This document shows positions 22,179-32,249 of a DNA stretch of 64,000 nt, piece after piece. Position 1 is the stretch's first letter. Each line of letters begins with the position of its first letter. The translations under genes and the position numbers were made by a program. The stretch is from an uncultured Alteromonadaceae bacterium (GTDB lineage: Bacteria; Pseudomonadota; Gammaproteobacteria; Enterobacterales; Alteromonadaceae), in the NCBI GenBank assembly GCA_947494925.1, contig CANLWS010000007.1, positions 248,001 to 312,000 of the forward strand, in the 5' to 3' direction. The notes beneath the pieces were generated by a model. The model did not search any database and was not told the origin of the DNA. It saw only the letters and a program-made list of their open reading frames with translations.

Positions 22179-23781
22179 ATTGGCGTAATCCGATATTCTG
22201 CTGCATAAACCACTCATATAAATTTTGTTCAAAAGGATAATCGCTTGCCAGCGCATTGCCCATACCCTGCAGGGTAAGTACATATTGGTGGCTTTGATGG
22301 CCCAGACCATCAAATAGAGTGAAGCGCGGCTCCACAGCGGGGGCACAATCATTAATAAGATTGATAGGTGCTCGTCCGGTATTTGCACTTACAACGTTGT
22401 CATCAACACTGTGGAACGCCCAAATTGGAACAACCGCTGCATCACATAGGTTATCCGGAATGCCGCCTGCAAAAAAGCCGCCAGCCAGTGGTGCGATCGC
22501 TGCTACCTTGTCAGGATGTTCCACCGCATAACGCCAGGATACAAACCCGCCTTGGGAATGCCCGGTCATATAGATGCGATCGGGGTCAATTTGATAGTGA
22601 TGAATCGCATAGTCTACAAAGGCATCGATGCGTCCGATATTCGGCGGCGACAACTCGGAGCGTTGCGGGGAGAAGGCAATGAGAGGTGAATCTGTGTCCC
22701 ACCCACCTTGCAAGGCGATAGTTGCCGGGCCACCACCAAGGGAAAATAGTCTATTGAGTGAATTAAAGGGTGAATCATCTAAACTGGATGCGTCACCTCT
22801 GCCACCATGATGATAAATAAGAAGTGGGTATTTTTTGTCTGGATCGAGCCCGTAATCAGCAGGTAACTGTTCAGCGTAGCCAAGGTGAGACAAACTCTGT
22901 CCCACCGGTCGAAAACTAACGCTGGTGGCAACATCGCCCAACACCCTTATGATTCGCGTTTTCCCTAAGGCTAAATTGTTGTCTGAATCTGCGACCGTAT
23001 AACTGAGCAGATAGTCACCAGGTTTTTGTTCGTCCACATCACCGCTTATTTGGATTTGTCCTGTGAGATCGCCATCTTCTGTATCAGTGGCTGTGGCACC
23101 CGGCTCAGAATATCGCTCACCAGGATTGACCACTAGCACGTGATTGCCAATCAAAGTCAAGGTGGGTCGTGATTCATTGTCGCGGTAATCTGGTGTTGGC
23201 GTGTTCCAAAATCCGAAAAAGGGATTCGGTCCAGCATCGATTAAATCTATCCAACCTGGCACAAGCTCGTTGAAGGTCAGATCTTCGCCCAAAATTCGCC
23301 TGGTCCGGTTTCCCACTACCCGACCGAGGTCACTTGATTCCTCTTTGCTCCAACTGCCGCGGGTAATTTTAAACTGTATTGTACTGCCGGCATCCATAGG
23401 AAGAGTAAGTTGATAACGGGTATCATTGACTAACATTAACTCATATTCTGGATCACCTCCTCCGGACCAGTTTTCGAAATCACCAGTTACATACAACCTA
23501 TCCTCCGGCGGCGTATTATCTGGCACCTGAACACTGAAAGTAACGTCTACCAATCCTTCAAATTCACCGTTGCCCGGAGAATCGCCTGGAGCATTGACCG
23601 GCGGTTTTTCATTATTTGGTTCAGAAGGAGTAGGCGTTGTTGGTGGCGGCTCATCGGGAGGCTCAATAGGCGTTGGTATGACAGTATCAGGGGACGAAGA
23701 ACTTCCGCCACATCCGGCCAAACATGCAACAATCAAAAAAATAATGAGTAGGTTCAGTCTTGATTCTGAATTGGTAAACAT
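22177..23781 (-). CDS. multidomain lipoprotein esterase (LpqC/PHB-depolymerase-like)
   Basis: A lipoprotein signal ends at Cys24 (CLAGCGG), followed by a Pro/Thr-rich linker to about residue 75. Next comes a beta-rich domain like a starch-binding or E-set fold (RLYVTGDFENWSGGG). A bacterial Ig-like DUF5011 domain follows (RYSEPGATATDTEDGDLTG), then an alpha/beta hydrolase with an LLIYHHGG entry and the nucleophile elbow GHSQGG. The likely Asp is in HSVDDNVV and the likely His in GLGHQSHQY. It probably cleaves an ester in an extracellular polymer; the substrate is not known. Length is 534 residues. Confidence 0.82.
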   Translation of the reverse strand: MFTNSESRLNLLIIFLIVACLAGCGGSSSSPDTVIPTPIEPPDEPPPTTPTPSEPNNEKPPVNAPGDSPGNGEFEGLVDVTFSVQVPDNTPPEDRLYVTGDFENWSGGGDPEYELMLVNDTRYQLTLPMDAGSTIQFKITRGSWSKEESSDLGRVVGNRTRRILGEDLTFNELVPGWIDLIDAGPNPFFGFWNTPTPDYRDNESRPTLTLIGNHVLVVNPGERYSEPGATATDTEDGDLTGQIQISGDVDEQKPGDYLLSYTVADSDNNLALGKTRIIRVLGDVATSVSFRPVGQSLSHLGYAEQLPADYGLDPDKKYPLLIYHHGGRGDASSLDDSPFNSLNRLFSLGGGPATIALQGGWDTDSPLIAFSPQRSELSPPNIGRIDAFVDYAIHHYQIDPDRIYMTGHSQGGFVSWRYAVEHPDKVAAIAPLAGGFFAGGIPDNLCDAAVVPIWAFHSVDDNVVSANTGRAPINLINDCAPAVEPRFTLFDGLGHQSHQYVLTLQGMGNALASDYPFEQNLYEWFMQQNIGLRQ

Positions 23782-23891
23782 TCCATGATCACAATAAATT
23801 GTAGGTGGTGTTTTACCATTGCATATTTATTGAACATTGCAATAAAGTGACTGATGAATTCGTATGCAATTCAATCGAAACATTCCTGGCT

Positions 23892-26800
23892 TTAGTTTTG
23901 TGTCGAATTGCTCTTGCTCTCATTTTTCTGCTCACCCACACTAAACTGGTAATAAATATCCAGCGCATTGTTCAGACCACTGACAGCCTCCAGATACAAT
24001 TGGGGTATAATTTGATAACGCAGTGCGACTTCCGATGCCGAATCAAATACTCCTACACCGTATCGCAGTTGGACACCCGGGGCGACATAACCAGAAACGG
24101 CAACTTTGGTGTCGTCTCCTTGTCCGGTAGTGCTCAACGACAAGTCATCAATTCCCAATTTATTACCAGCACGGGTGATTTTGTTTTCGCTCTTACTTAA
24201 ACCAAAGCCTATTAGTGCATTAGCAAACATAGCATCACCTGAAGTTTCTTCAGAACCTCCCAGTGACTGTCCTCTTAACAAATAGGAAATGGCTTCAGAT
24301 TGCACTTTCTCAGGGGTGGAAAATACTGAAATTTCTGGCTCTGCAGCCACTCCTTCCACCCGTATTCCGGCAATAACATCATCGGCCGTTTTTTCAGGAT
24401 CGCGAATGGCTTCAATATCCAATAAGGGGTTATCCATCGGACCACTAAATATCACTTCTCCGCGCCTAATGATCAGATCCTGTCCATAAGCCTGATATCT
24501 GCCGTCTACTAGTCTGAGCTCGCCATTTCCAATTATAACGTCACTATTATTGATGAGCTGAAGGGCACCTTGAAGGCTTGATGTCAGGCCAAATGCGTCA
24601 ATTTTGACTTCATTTTGTTTAGATTCGTCAATATTAACCTGAACAGAAAGATCAAGTTCAGTTTTAGATTGTGTTTGCTCCACGGGTTGATTGATGAGTA
24701 TTACGTCTTTAGAGGGGGAGAGAGCGCTTGGCGGCAATTCACGAACCTTAACTCGCGCGTAAGGGACTGATACATTCCCTTTAACCGCAAGTTTAGTGGT
24801 TGAATAGTGAATGTTCAGATCAGGTGAGAAGCGGGCTTTCAGAATATTTTGGTGATCTATCTCCATATTCTGTCCGGAGATTTTCATATCCCCACTCAGA
24901 CTATCCTGCCAGGAGAAGCCTCCGCTAATCTTTCCAGCTCCTTTGCCCAGCATGAAGTCACCGCTAAAGTCAGCACCTTGTCCGGTCAATACTATTTCCT
25001 GATTAAGTTGATTGATTTTGGCCGGCAGGAGTGGCCCGGCCAACTTGCCATCTCTGACGATAACTTTACCCGTCACTAATGGTGCCTCAAGTTTTCCTCT
25101 GAGCTTAATATCTGCATCTACAAAACCGGATAAATCAGTCAGTTCGCGGGTAAAATAGGCGGCAGGAGACAAATTCAGTCCGGCCAAAGAAATAGACCCT
25201 TCCAGTTCGCGGGTTGTGTCAATATTGTTAAGAATGATGCTGGCCTGTGATTTGCCAATATCTTTACCGGACAATTCTATATCGCTTCTTAATCTTTGTT
25301 TCGTAAGCTCGGTGGTAACGGAGATTTGGTTTATTTGAGTAGCTGGAGTATCTTCTCCTATGTACCAGAGTGCTGGTGATAAGGTGGCGTTTAATGTCGC
25401 ATTTGGAAGGGTATTGACATCCCATTGAGCCATGACATTGAAGTCAAGTTTTGTATCACTGGTTATAGGCTGCGTGGTGAGCTTAAATTGGTTGATAAGT
25501 TGAATGATTCCGAGGTTTTCTCCAGTGATACCCGCCGTGAGATTGTTGCCACTATATTCTGCTTCTTCGATACAGAGCTTTTCATCGGATTGACGCCAAC
25601 AATGAGGACTCAGTCGATACCGCCCCTCACTCCAGTTCGCAAGAATACTTGCTCCTGGCGCGTCCAGTGCAAATTGGCCTGCTGTCGACGCTAATTCCCC
25701 TGTGAGCCAGTTTCCTGACCATTGAGTGTCAGTAAGTGCGCCAGAAAACGCTGACTGAAAGGAAGTTGACTCAGCTCGTACGTTCAAAGCAATATCATGC
25801 TGAGTTAGCGGACCAATAATAGATAATTGCAGATTATCTATTGATTGTTTGTCTGCCACAACATTATCAATGGTGACCTCTAGCTGAATGTCTTTTTCTT
25901 GTTTCCAATCTAGCGACCCCTGGAGAGTCGCTTTGTCCAGCGATATAGTTTGATAATTAAAACTTTCAATTGATGATTGAATTTCAATATTCGGTTCCGT
26001 CAAAGTTCCTGCAACTTTGATATCAGCCCCGGATTGCCCTTTTAATTCTGGCAGTACCTGACTGAGGTCAACTGCATCAAGTTCGGCGTTAATTTGTATG
26101 ACTTCAGCAGGCGAAATGGTACCACTGGCAAGCACCTTGTTATCGCCTAAACTGATAACTAATTCGGGTAAGTTCAATCCCTCTTTTGACGAATATTGGC
26201 CGTTCCCTTTAGCCAGTAGCTGATAATTCCGCCAATTGCCGTTTAATTCAAATACAGGTGAATCGAGTGAGAAATCCTCTTCTCCCAGTTCAGCGTGTAC
26301 CTGTAGCTCTCCATTTAACTCAGCCTGATATTCTGGCCAGAAGGCGCCTGGGTTGATAGTCGCTATTCGCGATTGACCTTGCCATCGCAGACGGTCGGAA
26401 AGAGTTAATTCGCCAGTATTGACAATATTCCCTTCCAAAGTAGACAGTGATAATCGCTCAAGCTGAAGCCGCTTGTGATTGCCTTCAGCGCTTACAGAGA
26501 TAACCGTATCGGGGAAAGCCTGACCTGAAATTGAAACATTGGACCCTATCTCGTAGGCGTTCATATCACCTTGTAAAGTTACCATCCCTTCTGAAGAGGA
26601 GAATTGCGCGGTTTCAAATGGCCAATACAGACCTTTCCAGTCAATTTGGGCGGACAATGGCAAAGATGCAGAGATTACATCGGCTTTAAATTCAGCGTTT
26701 AGCGACATATCCCCTTCAGACCGCATTGTGAGTAACAATGCATCTGGTTTCCCTGATGCCTTGAGATTGACGCTTCTGATAGGAATAGATGAATCTGTGA

Positions 26801-27629
26801 CATTTAGTTTTAATTCGCTGGTGAGCGAATAATCTTTCTCAATACCTGCTACGAGTTCCAATTTTAGCTGCTCATGCATCAAACTTAAGTGATCAAGTGT
26901 CAAACTATCGTATTCCGTGGACAGTCTGACAACTATTGAACTAACGCGTAAAATCTCGGTATTGACCTGGGTGATCTGCACAGACGCTAATTTTATACTT
27001 GGTGCGTTAACTTTAATAGGAAGAGCGAAAGTACCTAAATCAGGGGGAATGTACTGCCATTCACTGACTGCTTGCCAATCAATGGGGGAATTGTCTTTCG
27101 CTTTTCCCGGCGGCAAATTCACCAGTATTTTATTGATGGAGAACTCATCAACGGAAAGAGTATGATAAAAACCAAGGGACGCGGCCACTGAGGAGACCTG
27201 AACCTGCGTAGTGTCCGGCAGTATCAGCTCAATTTTCCCCACACTGAATTGTTCTAAATTCATTGGGTATGGAAGGGTGATTTTGTCGCTCCCCTCATTG
27301 GGTTGACTTTTTGTCTCAGACTCTGTCAGTTTGACAACAATGGAATCGCTGCTTAATTGCTCTACGCAGAGTCTGAGTGTTAGCAGGCATTGCCATCCCA
27401 GATCGAGATTCAATCCGTTAATTTTAAGATCAGTCGATTGATCTGAGTAGGAGAGCGAGGCAATGGATAGCTTTCCGGCTAAACTTCCCTGATCATACTC
27501 GACCGTTAATTCTTCAACGCTATTTGAGACAAATGACAACAGTACTTGCGTTCCCCAAGGTGATACCGTAGCTGCCAGCAACAACCCAATGAATAGCATG
27601 AAATACAACAAAAACCGGAGCATCTTCAT
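23892..27629 (-). CDS. tamB: TamB, translocation and assembly module inner-membrane subunit
   Basis: TamB spans the periplasm as a long beta-taco protein. It works with TamA in outer-membrane biogenesis and lipid transport. The start at 27629 (MKMLRFLLYFMLFIGLLLAA, signal anchor) overlaps the tamA stop as ATGA; a reading from 27728 would run back into tamA. The middle consists of repetitive beta-strand segments, and the C-terminal DUF490/TamB domain includes SYLLRGQSLGG and ends in a beta-signal-like LDIYYQFSVGEQ. Length is 1245 residues, near the E. coli protein. Confidence 0.93.
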   Translation of the reverse strand: MKMLRFLLYFMLFIGLLLAATVSPWGTQVLLSFVSNSVEELTVEYDQGSLAGKLSIASLSYSDQSTDLKINGLNLDLGWQCLLTLRLCVEQLSSDSIVVKLTESETKSQPNEGSDKITLPYPMNLEQFSVGKIELILPDTTQVQVSSVAASLGFYHTLSVDEFSINKILVNLPPGKAKDNSPIDWQAVSEWQYIPPDLGTFALPIKVNAPSIKLASVQITQVNTEILRVSSIVVRLSTEYDSLTLDHLSLMHEQLKLELVAGIEKDYSLTSELKLNVTDSSIPIRSVNLKASGKPDALLLTMRSEGDMSLNAEFKADVISASLPLSAQIDWKGLYWPFETAQFSSSEGMVTLQGDMNAYEIGSNVSISGQAFPDTVISVSAEGNHKRLQLERLSLSTLEGNIVNTGELTLSDRLRWQGQSRIATINPGAFWPEYQAELNGELQVHAELGEEDFSLDSPVFELNGNWRNYQLLAKGNGQYSSKEGLNLPELVISLGDNKVLASGTISPAEVIQINAELDAVDLSQVLPELKGQSGADIKVAGTLTEPNIEIQSSIESFNYQTISLDKATLQGSLDWKQEKDIQLEVTIDNVVADKQSIDNLQLSIIGPLTQHDIALNVRAESTSFQSAFSGALTDTQWSGNWLTGELASTAGQFALDAPGASILANWSEGRYRLSPHCWRQSDEKLCIEEAEYSGNNLTAGITGENLGIIQLINQFKLTTQPITSDTKLDFNVMAQWDVNTLPNATLNATLSPALWYIGEDTPATQINQISVTTELTKQRLRSDIELSGKDIGKSQASIILNNIDTTRELEGSISLAGLNLSPAAYFTRELTDLSGFVDADIKLRGKLEAPLVTGKVIVRDGKLAGPLLPAKINQLNQEIVLTGQGADFSGDFMLGKGAGKISGGFSWQDSLSGDMKISGQNMEIDHQNILKARFSPDLNIHYSTTKLAVKGNVSVPYARVKVRELPPSALSPSKDVILINQPVEQTQSKTELDLSVQVNIDESKQNEVKIDAFGLTSSLQGALQLINNSDVIIGNGELRLVDGRYQAYGQDLIIRRGEVIFSGPMDNPLLDIEAIRDPEKTADDVIAGIRVEGVAAEPEISVFSTPEKVQSEAISYLLRGQSLGGSEETSGDAMFANALIGFGLSKSENKITRAGNKLGIDDLSLSTTGQGDDTKVAVSGYVAPGVQLRYGVGVFDSASEVALRYQIIPQLYLEAVSGLNNALDIYYQFSVGEQKNESKSNSTQN

Positions 27630-29347
27630 AGTGCAGGCCCCATTGAAAAGTGCACTCTGAAGGAACTGACGTCCTGTTGCTTTCCCCAAGCCAGATATAG
27701 CCTGATAGGACCCACAGGTGATAACCAACTGGCACCGATTCCTGCGCTTCTCGCCAGGTTTTTGAATGGTTCATCACTGGCATTCCCGATATCCACAAAG
27801 GTAGCCAATCGCCAACCATCGCGAATAGGATAAGAATATTCAATACTGGCAGCGGAAAGGTATCGGCCACCTACCAATTCCTCGTCCAGACTAGGGGATA
27901 GGGTACCAAAGTCATAGCCTCGCACACTTTGGTCACCCCCTGCGAAGTAACGGAGACTAGAGGGAACTCGTGAAAAATCGTTTGTAGCGATAGCTCCTAA
28001 TTCTGCTCGGAACAGGAAGCGATGAAGGTCAAGACTTCGTACCCATTTCGATTTCATTGTCAGCCGGCTAAAGTCGATATCAGATACGAGATCTTTTGAT
28101 GCAGTCTCCAGGGTTATTTGCTGAAGGTCTCCCCAGTCTATGTCTAAGCCACCACGAGCTCTTCGCCGACTTAGGGTGGCGCCAGGTATCAATAATCTAG
28201 TGGTTTGATTTTCATCTAATTCCTGTTGGAAGCGTTCCTGTTCGTAGCGAACGAAGCCAATTTTTTTCCAATCATTTTTTGTATTTCCCCAGTGTCTTTG
28301 CATAGCCAGGGTAAAGGTTTCACTGTTGGTATCATTGTCATCTATAGCGCGCAGGCCTGCCTGGAATGACAGGTAATTGTCCAGAGGATCTTCCAGTGGC
28401 ACTTTGTAATTAAATACTGCAGTTTGTAAGGGGGAAGATACAAACAGCTCAGCACTCATGCTGTGTCCATCTGAATTTACCCAGGGGCGTTGCCATTTCA
28501 AACGCGCTCTGGGACCCGTATCGGTTGATGCTCCACCACCAACATTATAAATATGCCGGGGTTTTGCGCTGGCTATCACTTCAATGGGCACATGTTTGTT
28601 TTGTGCTTTTTGGATCACTGGTCTGGCGACAACCTGTTGGAAATACTCGGTTAATTTGAGGTTTTTATTAAACAAAGCAAGATTGTTTGCAAGGTAAAAG
28701 TCTCCTTCAGAAAAAGGCACAACCTGTTGAATTAGTTTTTTCGCCTGTGATGTTTCTGGCAGGATTAATTCTCCAAACCGGTAGCGGTCACCGCTGTCGA
28801 ATGTGAGTTTTATTTCAGCAGTGTTTTGCTTCACATCCACCTTAATTTGCTGTTCAACAAATTTTGCATCAAAGTATCCTAGCTTTAATGCGGTTCCCAG
28901 CCACTTGCTCTTCTCTTGGTTGTAGAGGTTGTGGAGTAGGGGATCATTCTGCTTTAGTGGAAACTGCTTTATAAGTGCAGCGAAGCTCTTGTCGCTCTTT
29001 GCTTCGCCTCGAAAAGCAAGTTCAATCTTAGTGATTAAAGTTCGCGGCCCTTGTTCTATTTCAAGCAAAACGTCTTCACAATCTCCTCCGTTGCTCAGGC
29101 TGGTTATAGAGGAGTTATAGTAACCCAAGGCCTGAGTTGCTTCTTCCACATAGTTTTCGATGCTGTCACGGTAGCTGTCAGATATTTCGCAATCCACAGG
29201 GGATGACAAGACTGTCAGGTGTGCAGCAATATTGTCTTGTAGCTGCTGATCCGAAATTCCTTCAATAGTGACTTCGGTGGCAAATGTTTGCATTGGCCAA
29301 TAAACAGCGAATATTAAAATCAGAATCCTGATAAGCGCAGACAACAT
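27626..29347 (-). CDS. tamA: TamA, Omp85-family outer-membrane translocation subunit
   Basis: A signal peptide (cleavage after QTFA) is followed by three POTRA domains to about residue 265. A 16-strand Omp85 barrel comes next, with the conserved loop motif near VRGYDFGTLSPS. The C-terminus (SSFRVHFSMGPAL) is the last barrel strand. Length is 573 residues, close to E. coli TamA at 577. Translation of tamB is coupled through a 4-nt overlap. The 285-nt region upstream, shared with the divergent AhpD-like gene, shows no convincing promoter. Confidence 0.94.
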   Translation of the reverse strand: MLSALIRILILIFAVYWPMQTFATEVTIEGISDQQLQDNIAAHLTVLSSPVDCEISDSYRDSIENYVEEATQALGYYNSSITSLSNGGDCEDVLLEIEQGPRTLITKIELAFRGEAKSDKSFAALIKQFPLKQNDPLLHNLYNQEKSKWLGTALKLGYFDAKFVEQQIKVDVKQNTAEIKLTFDSGDRYRFGELILPETSQAKKLIQQVVPFSEGDFYLANNLALFNKNLKLTEYFQQVVARPVIQKAQNKHVPIEVIASAKPRHIYNVGGGASTDTGPRARLKWQRPWVNSDGHSMSAELFVSSPLQTAVFNYKVPLEDPLDNYLSFQAGLRAIDDNDTNSETFTLAMQRHWGNTKNDWKKIGFVRYEQERFQQELDENQTTRLLIPGATLSRRRARGGLDIDWGDLQQITLETASKDLVSDIDFSRLTMKSKWVRSLDLHRFLFRAELGAIATNDFSRVPSSLRYFAGGDQSVRGYDFGTLSPSLDEELVGGRYLSAASIEYSYPIRDGWRLATFVDIGNASDEPFKNLARSAGIGASWLSPVGPIRLYLAWGKQQDVSSFRVHFSMGPAL

Positions 29348-29632
29348 TAATCCTTTTTGGGCTTTATTAAACTAGTGTAGAACGTGCTACTTTTACAACA
29401 AATTGATAAATTTGAAGGGGTACTATTGTGGCATGTCAAAGATGTAAAAGACATTCGTAATGCCGTTTCTAATCATGCATTACATCAGCAATTAGTCTAA
29501 ATTTAAAGGCAGTAAGTAGTAATTTAGGTAGCGATTAGGTTAAATGTAGCTTAAGGCTGAATGAGCAGCGTTTATATACACAGATTCTGCGTGTAACGAA
29601 AGGTAGCTCTGCTCTTAACGACGGGTGTTCAA

Positions 29633-30181
29633 ATGAAGATCAATGAGATAGAAAATAGTGCTCACTCTTTGTTGTTAGAGAGTATACCTGGCAAGTTGGG
29701 TATAGATTTTCTACCCGTAATTTTCAGCCGATTAACTGACAAACCTCAAATGCTAATGCCGATTTGGATGTTGATCGAATCCGTATTACTGCAAGGAAAA
29801 TTACACCGGCTGACAAAGGAAATGATTTTTGTTGTCACCGCCAATGTCAAAAAATGCCATTACTGCACCACCTCACATAAGGCCTTTGCTCGAAATCTCG
29901 GGTTGTCTAAATTCTTGGTAGATTGTCTTGATGGGGATCTGCGCTATATGGAGCCCACCTCAACCAGGCATTTACTTGAATTTGCGCAATCGCTGGCCAG
30001 TGACGTTGAATTTGATAGCGAGACAAGATATCAGCAATTATTGGAGGAGGGGTTCAGCCAGCCGGAATTGGAGGAGGTAGTCTTCACAGTAGGAGTGGCT
30101 TCGATGATCACCACCCTGGCTAACGGCATGGAACTCAATAATATGGTAGATCCTGAATTTGAGACTATGCTGAGTGCATGA
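29633..30181 (+). CDS. AhpD-like (carboxymuconolactone decarboxylase family) protein
   Basis: The 182-residue helical protein carries the AhpD-type redox motif C75-H-Y-C78 with His82 (KKCHYCTTSH). This family includes alkylhydroperoxidase-like disulfide reductases and related peroxidase-associated proteins. The spacing CxxCxxxH is intact, so it is likely redox active in the cytoplasm. No peroxiredoxin partner is adjacent. It is divergent from tamA and sits next to a tRNA gene. The physiological substrate is unknown. Confidence 0.8.
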   Translation: MKINEIENSAHSLLLESIPGKLGIDFLPVIFSRLTDKPQMLMPIWMLIESVLLQGKLHRLTKEMIFVVTANVKKCHYCTTSHKAFARNLGLSKFLVDCLDGDLRYMEPTSTRHLLEFAQSLASDVEFDSETRYQQLLEEGFSQPELEEVVFTVGVASMITTLANGMELNNMVDPEFETMLSA

Positions 30182-30211
30182 TAATCAGGCGGCTAACCTG
30201 AGTTAATGTAG

Positions 30212-30286
30212 TGGCGTCCCCACCTGGAATCGAACCAAGATCTAAGCCTTAGGAGGGCCTTGTTTTATCCATTAAACTACGGGGAC
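30212..30286 (-). tRNA. argW: tRNA-Arg (anticodon CCU)
   Basis: The reverse strand folds as a full cloverleaf. The 7-bp acceptor GTCCCCG/TGGGGAC has one G-U pair, the D stem is GTTT/AAAC, the anticodon stem is AGGCC/GGCTT with loop CTCCTAA, and the T arm is CTTGG/CCAGG with TTCGATT. Discriminator G and an encoded CCA follow, 75 nt in all. Anticodon CCU reads the rare Arg codon AGG. It resembles E. coli argW. A 9-bp hairpin (30305-30326, one G-U) lies between it and flgT. Confidence 0.95.
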
Positions 30287-30344
30287 ATAGTTGGAACCGT
30301 TTCCGGCTAAGCATTATTGCTCAGCCAGTTCCAGATGAAAAGCC

Positions 30345-31493
30345 TTAGTGCCTGGCAACAAAATCATTTGGTTGAATATTCGCCAGATATTGTCCATTTA
30401 ACGCTTCGGCGACTGCCGAGTTGGGCATGACTTGTTTGATCATTACTTTGGTGGGGTGCAATTTGTAACTGGTGTGCAGAAGACCTGCAGAGTCGTAAAA
30501 CTGATTGAGCTGATACAGGGTCAACTGGTCACCCACTTCTACACCTTCATGGGCACCAAGGTTAATTTGAAGCCGTTCATTTTGCACGTCAATAATGCGC
30601 CCGTATGCTGGTAAACAACTGACTTTTTCATCTATATCCTGAACCAAATCCTGCAATACAGAAGAGATGGATTGTCCATATTTGGAACGCCACATTTTTT
30701 GACTTTGAGGCATAACTTTAGAGTGAAGATCAAAGTCCCAAGGAGCAGAGGTAGCAATATTTTTCTGCATTAACATTGCGCCTGTTTGCCCATCATAAAG
30801 AATAACCTCTAAACCAAAGTGTCGTGTGGATGAATTTTTCTGCCAAAATGCAAGACCTGCAGATTTGGGCTCATCGACGCTTAGATCAGAAATCTCACCT
30901 AGCAGCACATATTGACTATTGGCTTTCCTAGACAAGGCCATTACTTCCTCAACGGAATCGCCCAGGTTATCTACATAATAAGGTTGAATGTTTTTAATTC
31001 TTGAGTGTTGGGCAAATTCAAGAAATTCGTTTTCCAGTTTATCTGCCACAGCTTTACCCATATCGTACACATGGCCAATGGCGGCTTGTTGACGGTGTTC
31101 AATTGGAAACCAGGAAGTCACCAGACTTTTATTGTAATCCGAAGCTGCACAGGTCTTATCCTGAGGGAAAATATCTGCCCGAATAGCAACAGTCACAACA
31201 TTATTCTCATATCGTTCATCAATAAGCTCGATTTTATTGACTTCGCCACCTGCACGTATTTCAAATCGATCTTCTTTAAGAAGCCCATTAGTCATATGCT
31301 GGACACTTTTTACCGATGCCCCGGCAAAAAGTAGTGCCTGTTTTATGGCTTCCTCGGTAGCTTGTTGCCGTGCGATTTGCCTGTTTCCGTTTTCGATGAC
31401 TGCTTGGCCACTGGCTTCAAACCAAATTCCATGCACTGGCATAGCGGTGATGCAAATCAGTATAACGCTCGCTATGATTTGACGTTTTGGCAT
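30345..31493 (-). CDS. flgT: FlgT, flagellar H-ring assembly protein
   Basis: FlgT forms the H ring around the basal body in Vibrio-type sodium-driven polar flagella and helps stator attachment. The start at 31493 (MPKRQIIASVILICITAMP) gives a signal peptide with cleavage after PVHG; a longer frame from 31541 hides it. The N-terminal domain (WFEASGQAVIENGNRQIARQQATEEAIKQAL, shown here as the region just after cleavage) matches FlgT. The middle and C-terminal parts follow, the latter with GAHEGVEVGDQLTLY. Length is 382 residues. It is divergent from flgP. Confidence 0.88.
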   Translation of the reverse strand: MPKRQIIASVILICITAMPVHGIWFEASGQAVIENGNRQIARQQATEEAIKQALLFAGASVKSVQHMTNGLLKEDRFEIRAGGEVNKIELIDERYENNVVTVAIRADIFPQDKTCAASDYNKSLVTSWFPIEHRQQAAIGHVYDMGKAVADKLENEFLEFAQHSRIKNIQPYYVDNLGDSVEEVMALSRKANSQYVLLGEISDLSVDEPKSAGLAFWQKNSSTRHFGLEVILYDGQTGAMLMQKNIATSAPWDFDLHSKVMPQSQKMWRSKYGQSISSVLQDLVQDIDEKVSCLPAYGRIIDVQNERLQINLGAHEGVEVGDQLTLYQLNQFYDSAGLLHTSYKLHPTKVMIKQVMPNSAVAEALNGQYLANIQPNDFVARH

Positions 31494-31711
31494 GGTTATC
31501 GCTCGCCTCGTTAGGTTTGTATAATTTAAAAATGACGACAATATTCAGTCATTCTGTCTTTGTTATTCAAACAAAAGCATATTCCGTACCTAATTTGATC
31601 ATGCGGGTACAGATATTGCTTCTTTCTTGTCTGTATAAAGTTTGCGATTGATATATTGATCTTTGCAGCTATCTGCAAGTCCTAGGCGCAGGCGATTCAA
31701 AAGGGGTTACT

Positions 31712-32179
31712 ATGAGAAAGACGTTGTCGTTAATATTTTTTCTTGCCATGGCAACAGTGCTGAATGGCTGCAGTTCGATTTTTGACAAACAGGTTGAGTG
31801 GGAAACTATTGAGCCTGACACATATCCAGTGATCCATGCGGTAGGGTATGCGCCTATTTCAGTACAAAATGGTGATACCAATTCTAGTAGATCGCTGCAG
31901 GCGATTAAAGCTTCTAAACTTGATGCTTATCGGGAGCTGGCGGAACAAGTTTACGGTCAGAAAATTGACGGTAAACAATCACTGGCTAATCTGGTGTTAA
32001 CGGATACAAACCTTAAATCATCGGTTGAAGGTGTTATCCGAGGAGCCAGAATAGTTAAAAGTTACCCTGTCGGGGAAGATAGTTATGCTACTGAACTTGA
32101 GCTGGACTTTTCCCGCGTATATTCAATTTATCTTTCCACGGCTAGGCCCAAGAGGGTGAAAGCTGTCAGATATTACTGA
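31712..32179 (+). CDS. flgP: FlgP, flagellar outer-membrane lipoprotein
   Basis: The 155-residue lipoprotein has a signal ending at Cys20 (VLNGC) and an LPP20-type domain (IKASKLDAYRELAEQVYGQ). In Vibrio and Campylobacter, FlgP forms an outer-membrane disk or ring associated with the flagellum. It lies between flgT and the convergent flgN. flgO, usually its partner in Vibrio, is not seen in this window. The 70-nt gap to flgN holds no clear terminator. Confidence 0.85.
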   Translation: MRKTLSLIFFLAMATVLNGCSSIFDKQVEWETIEPDTYPVIHAVGYAPISVQNGDTNSSRSLQAIKASKLDAYRELAEQVYGQKIDGKQSLANLVLTDTNLKSSVEGVIRGARIVKSYPVGEDSYATELELDFSRVYSIYLSTARPKRVKAVRYY

Positions 32180-32249
32180 CATAAACATATGCGGACAATC
32201 AAGCTTAAACAGGTATGTAAGAGCAATGTAGCAGGAACTGGGTAGCAAA

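Noticed and set aside
27630-27728. Extended N-terminus of TamB from 27728
   Set aside because: It would run 99 nt into tamA and place a non-signal sequence before a clear signal anchor; ATGA coupling at 27629-27626 fits better.
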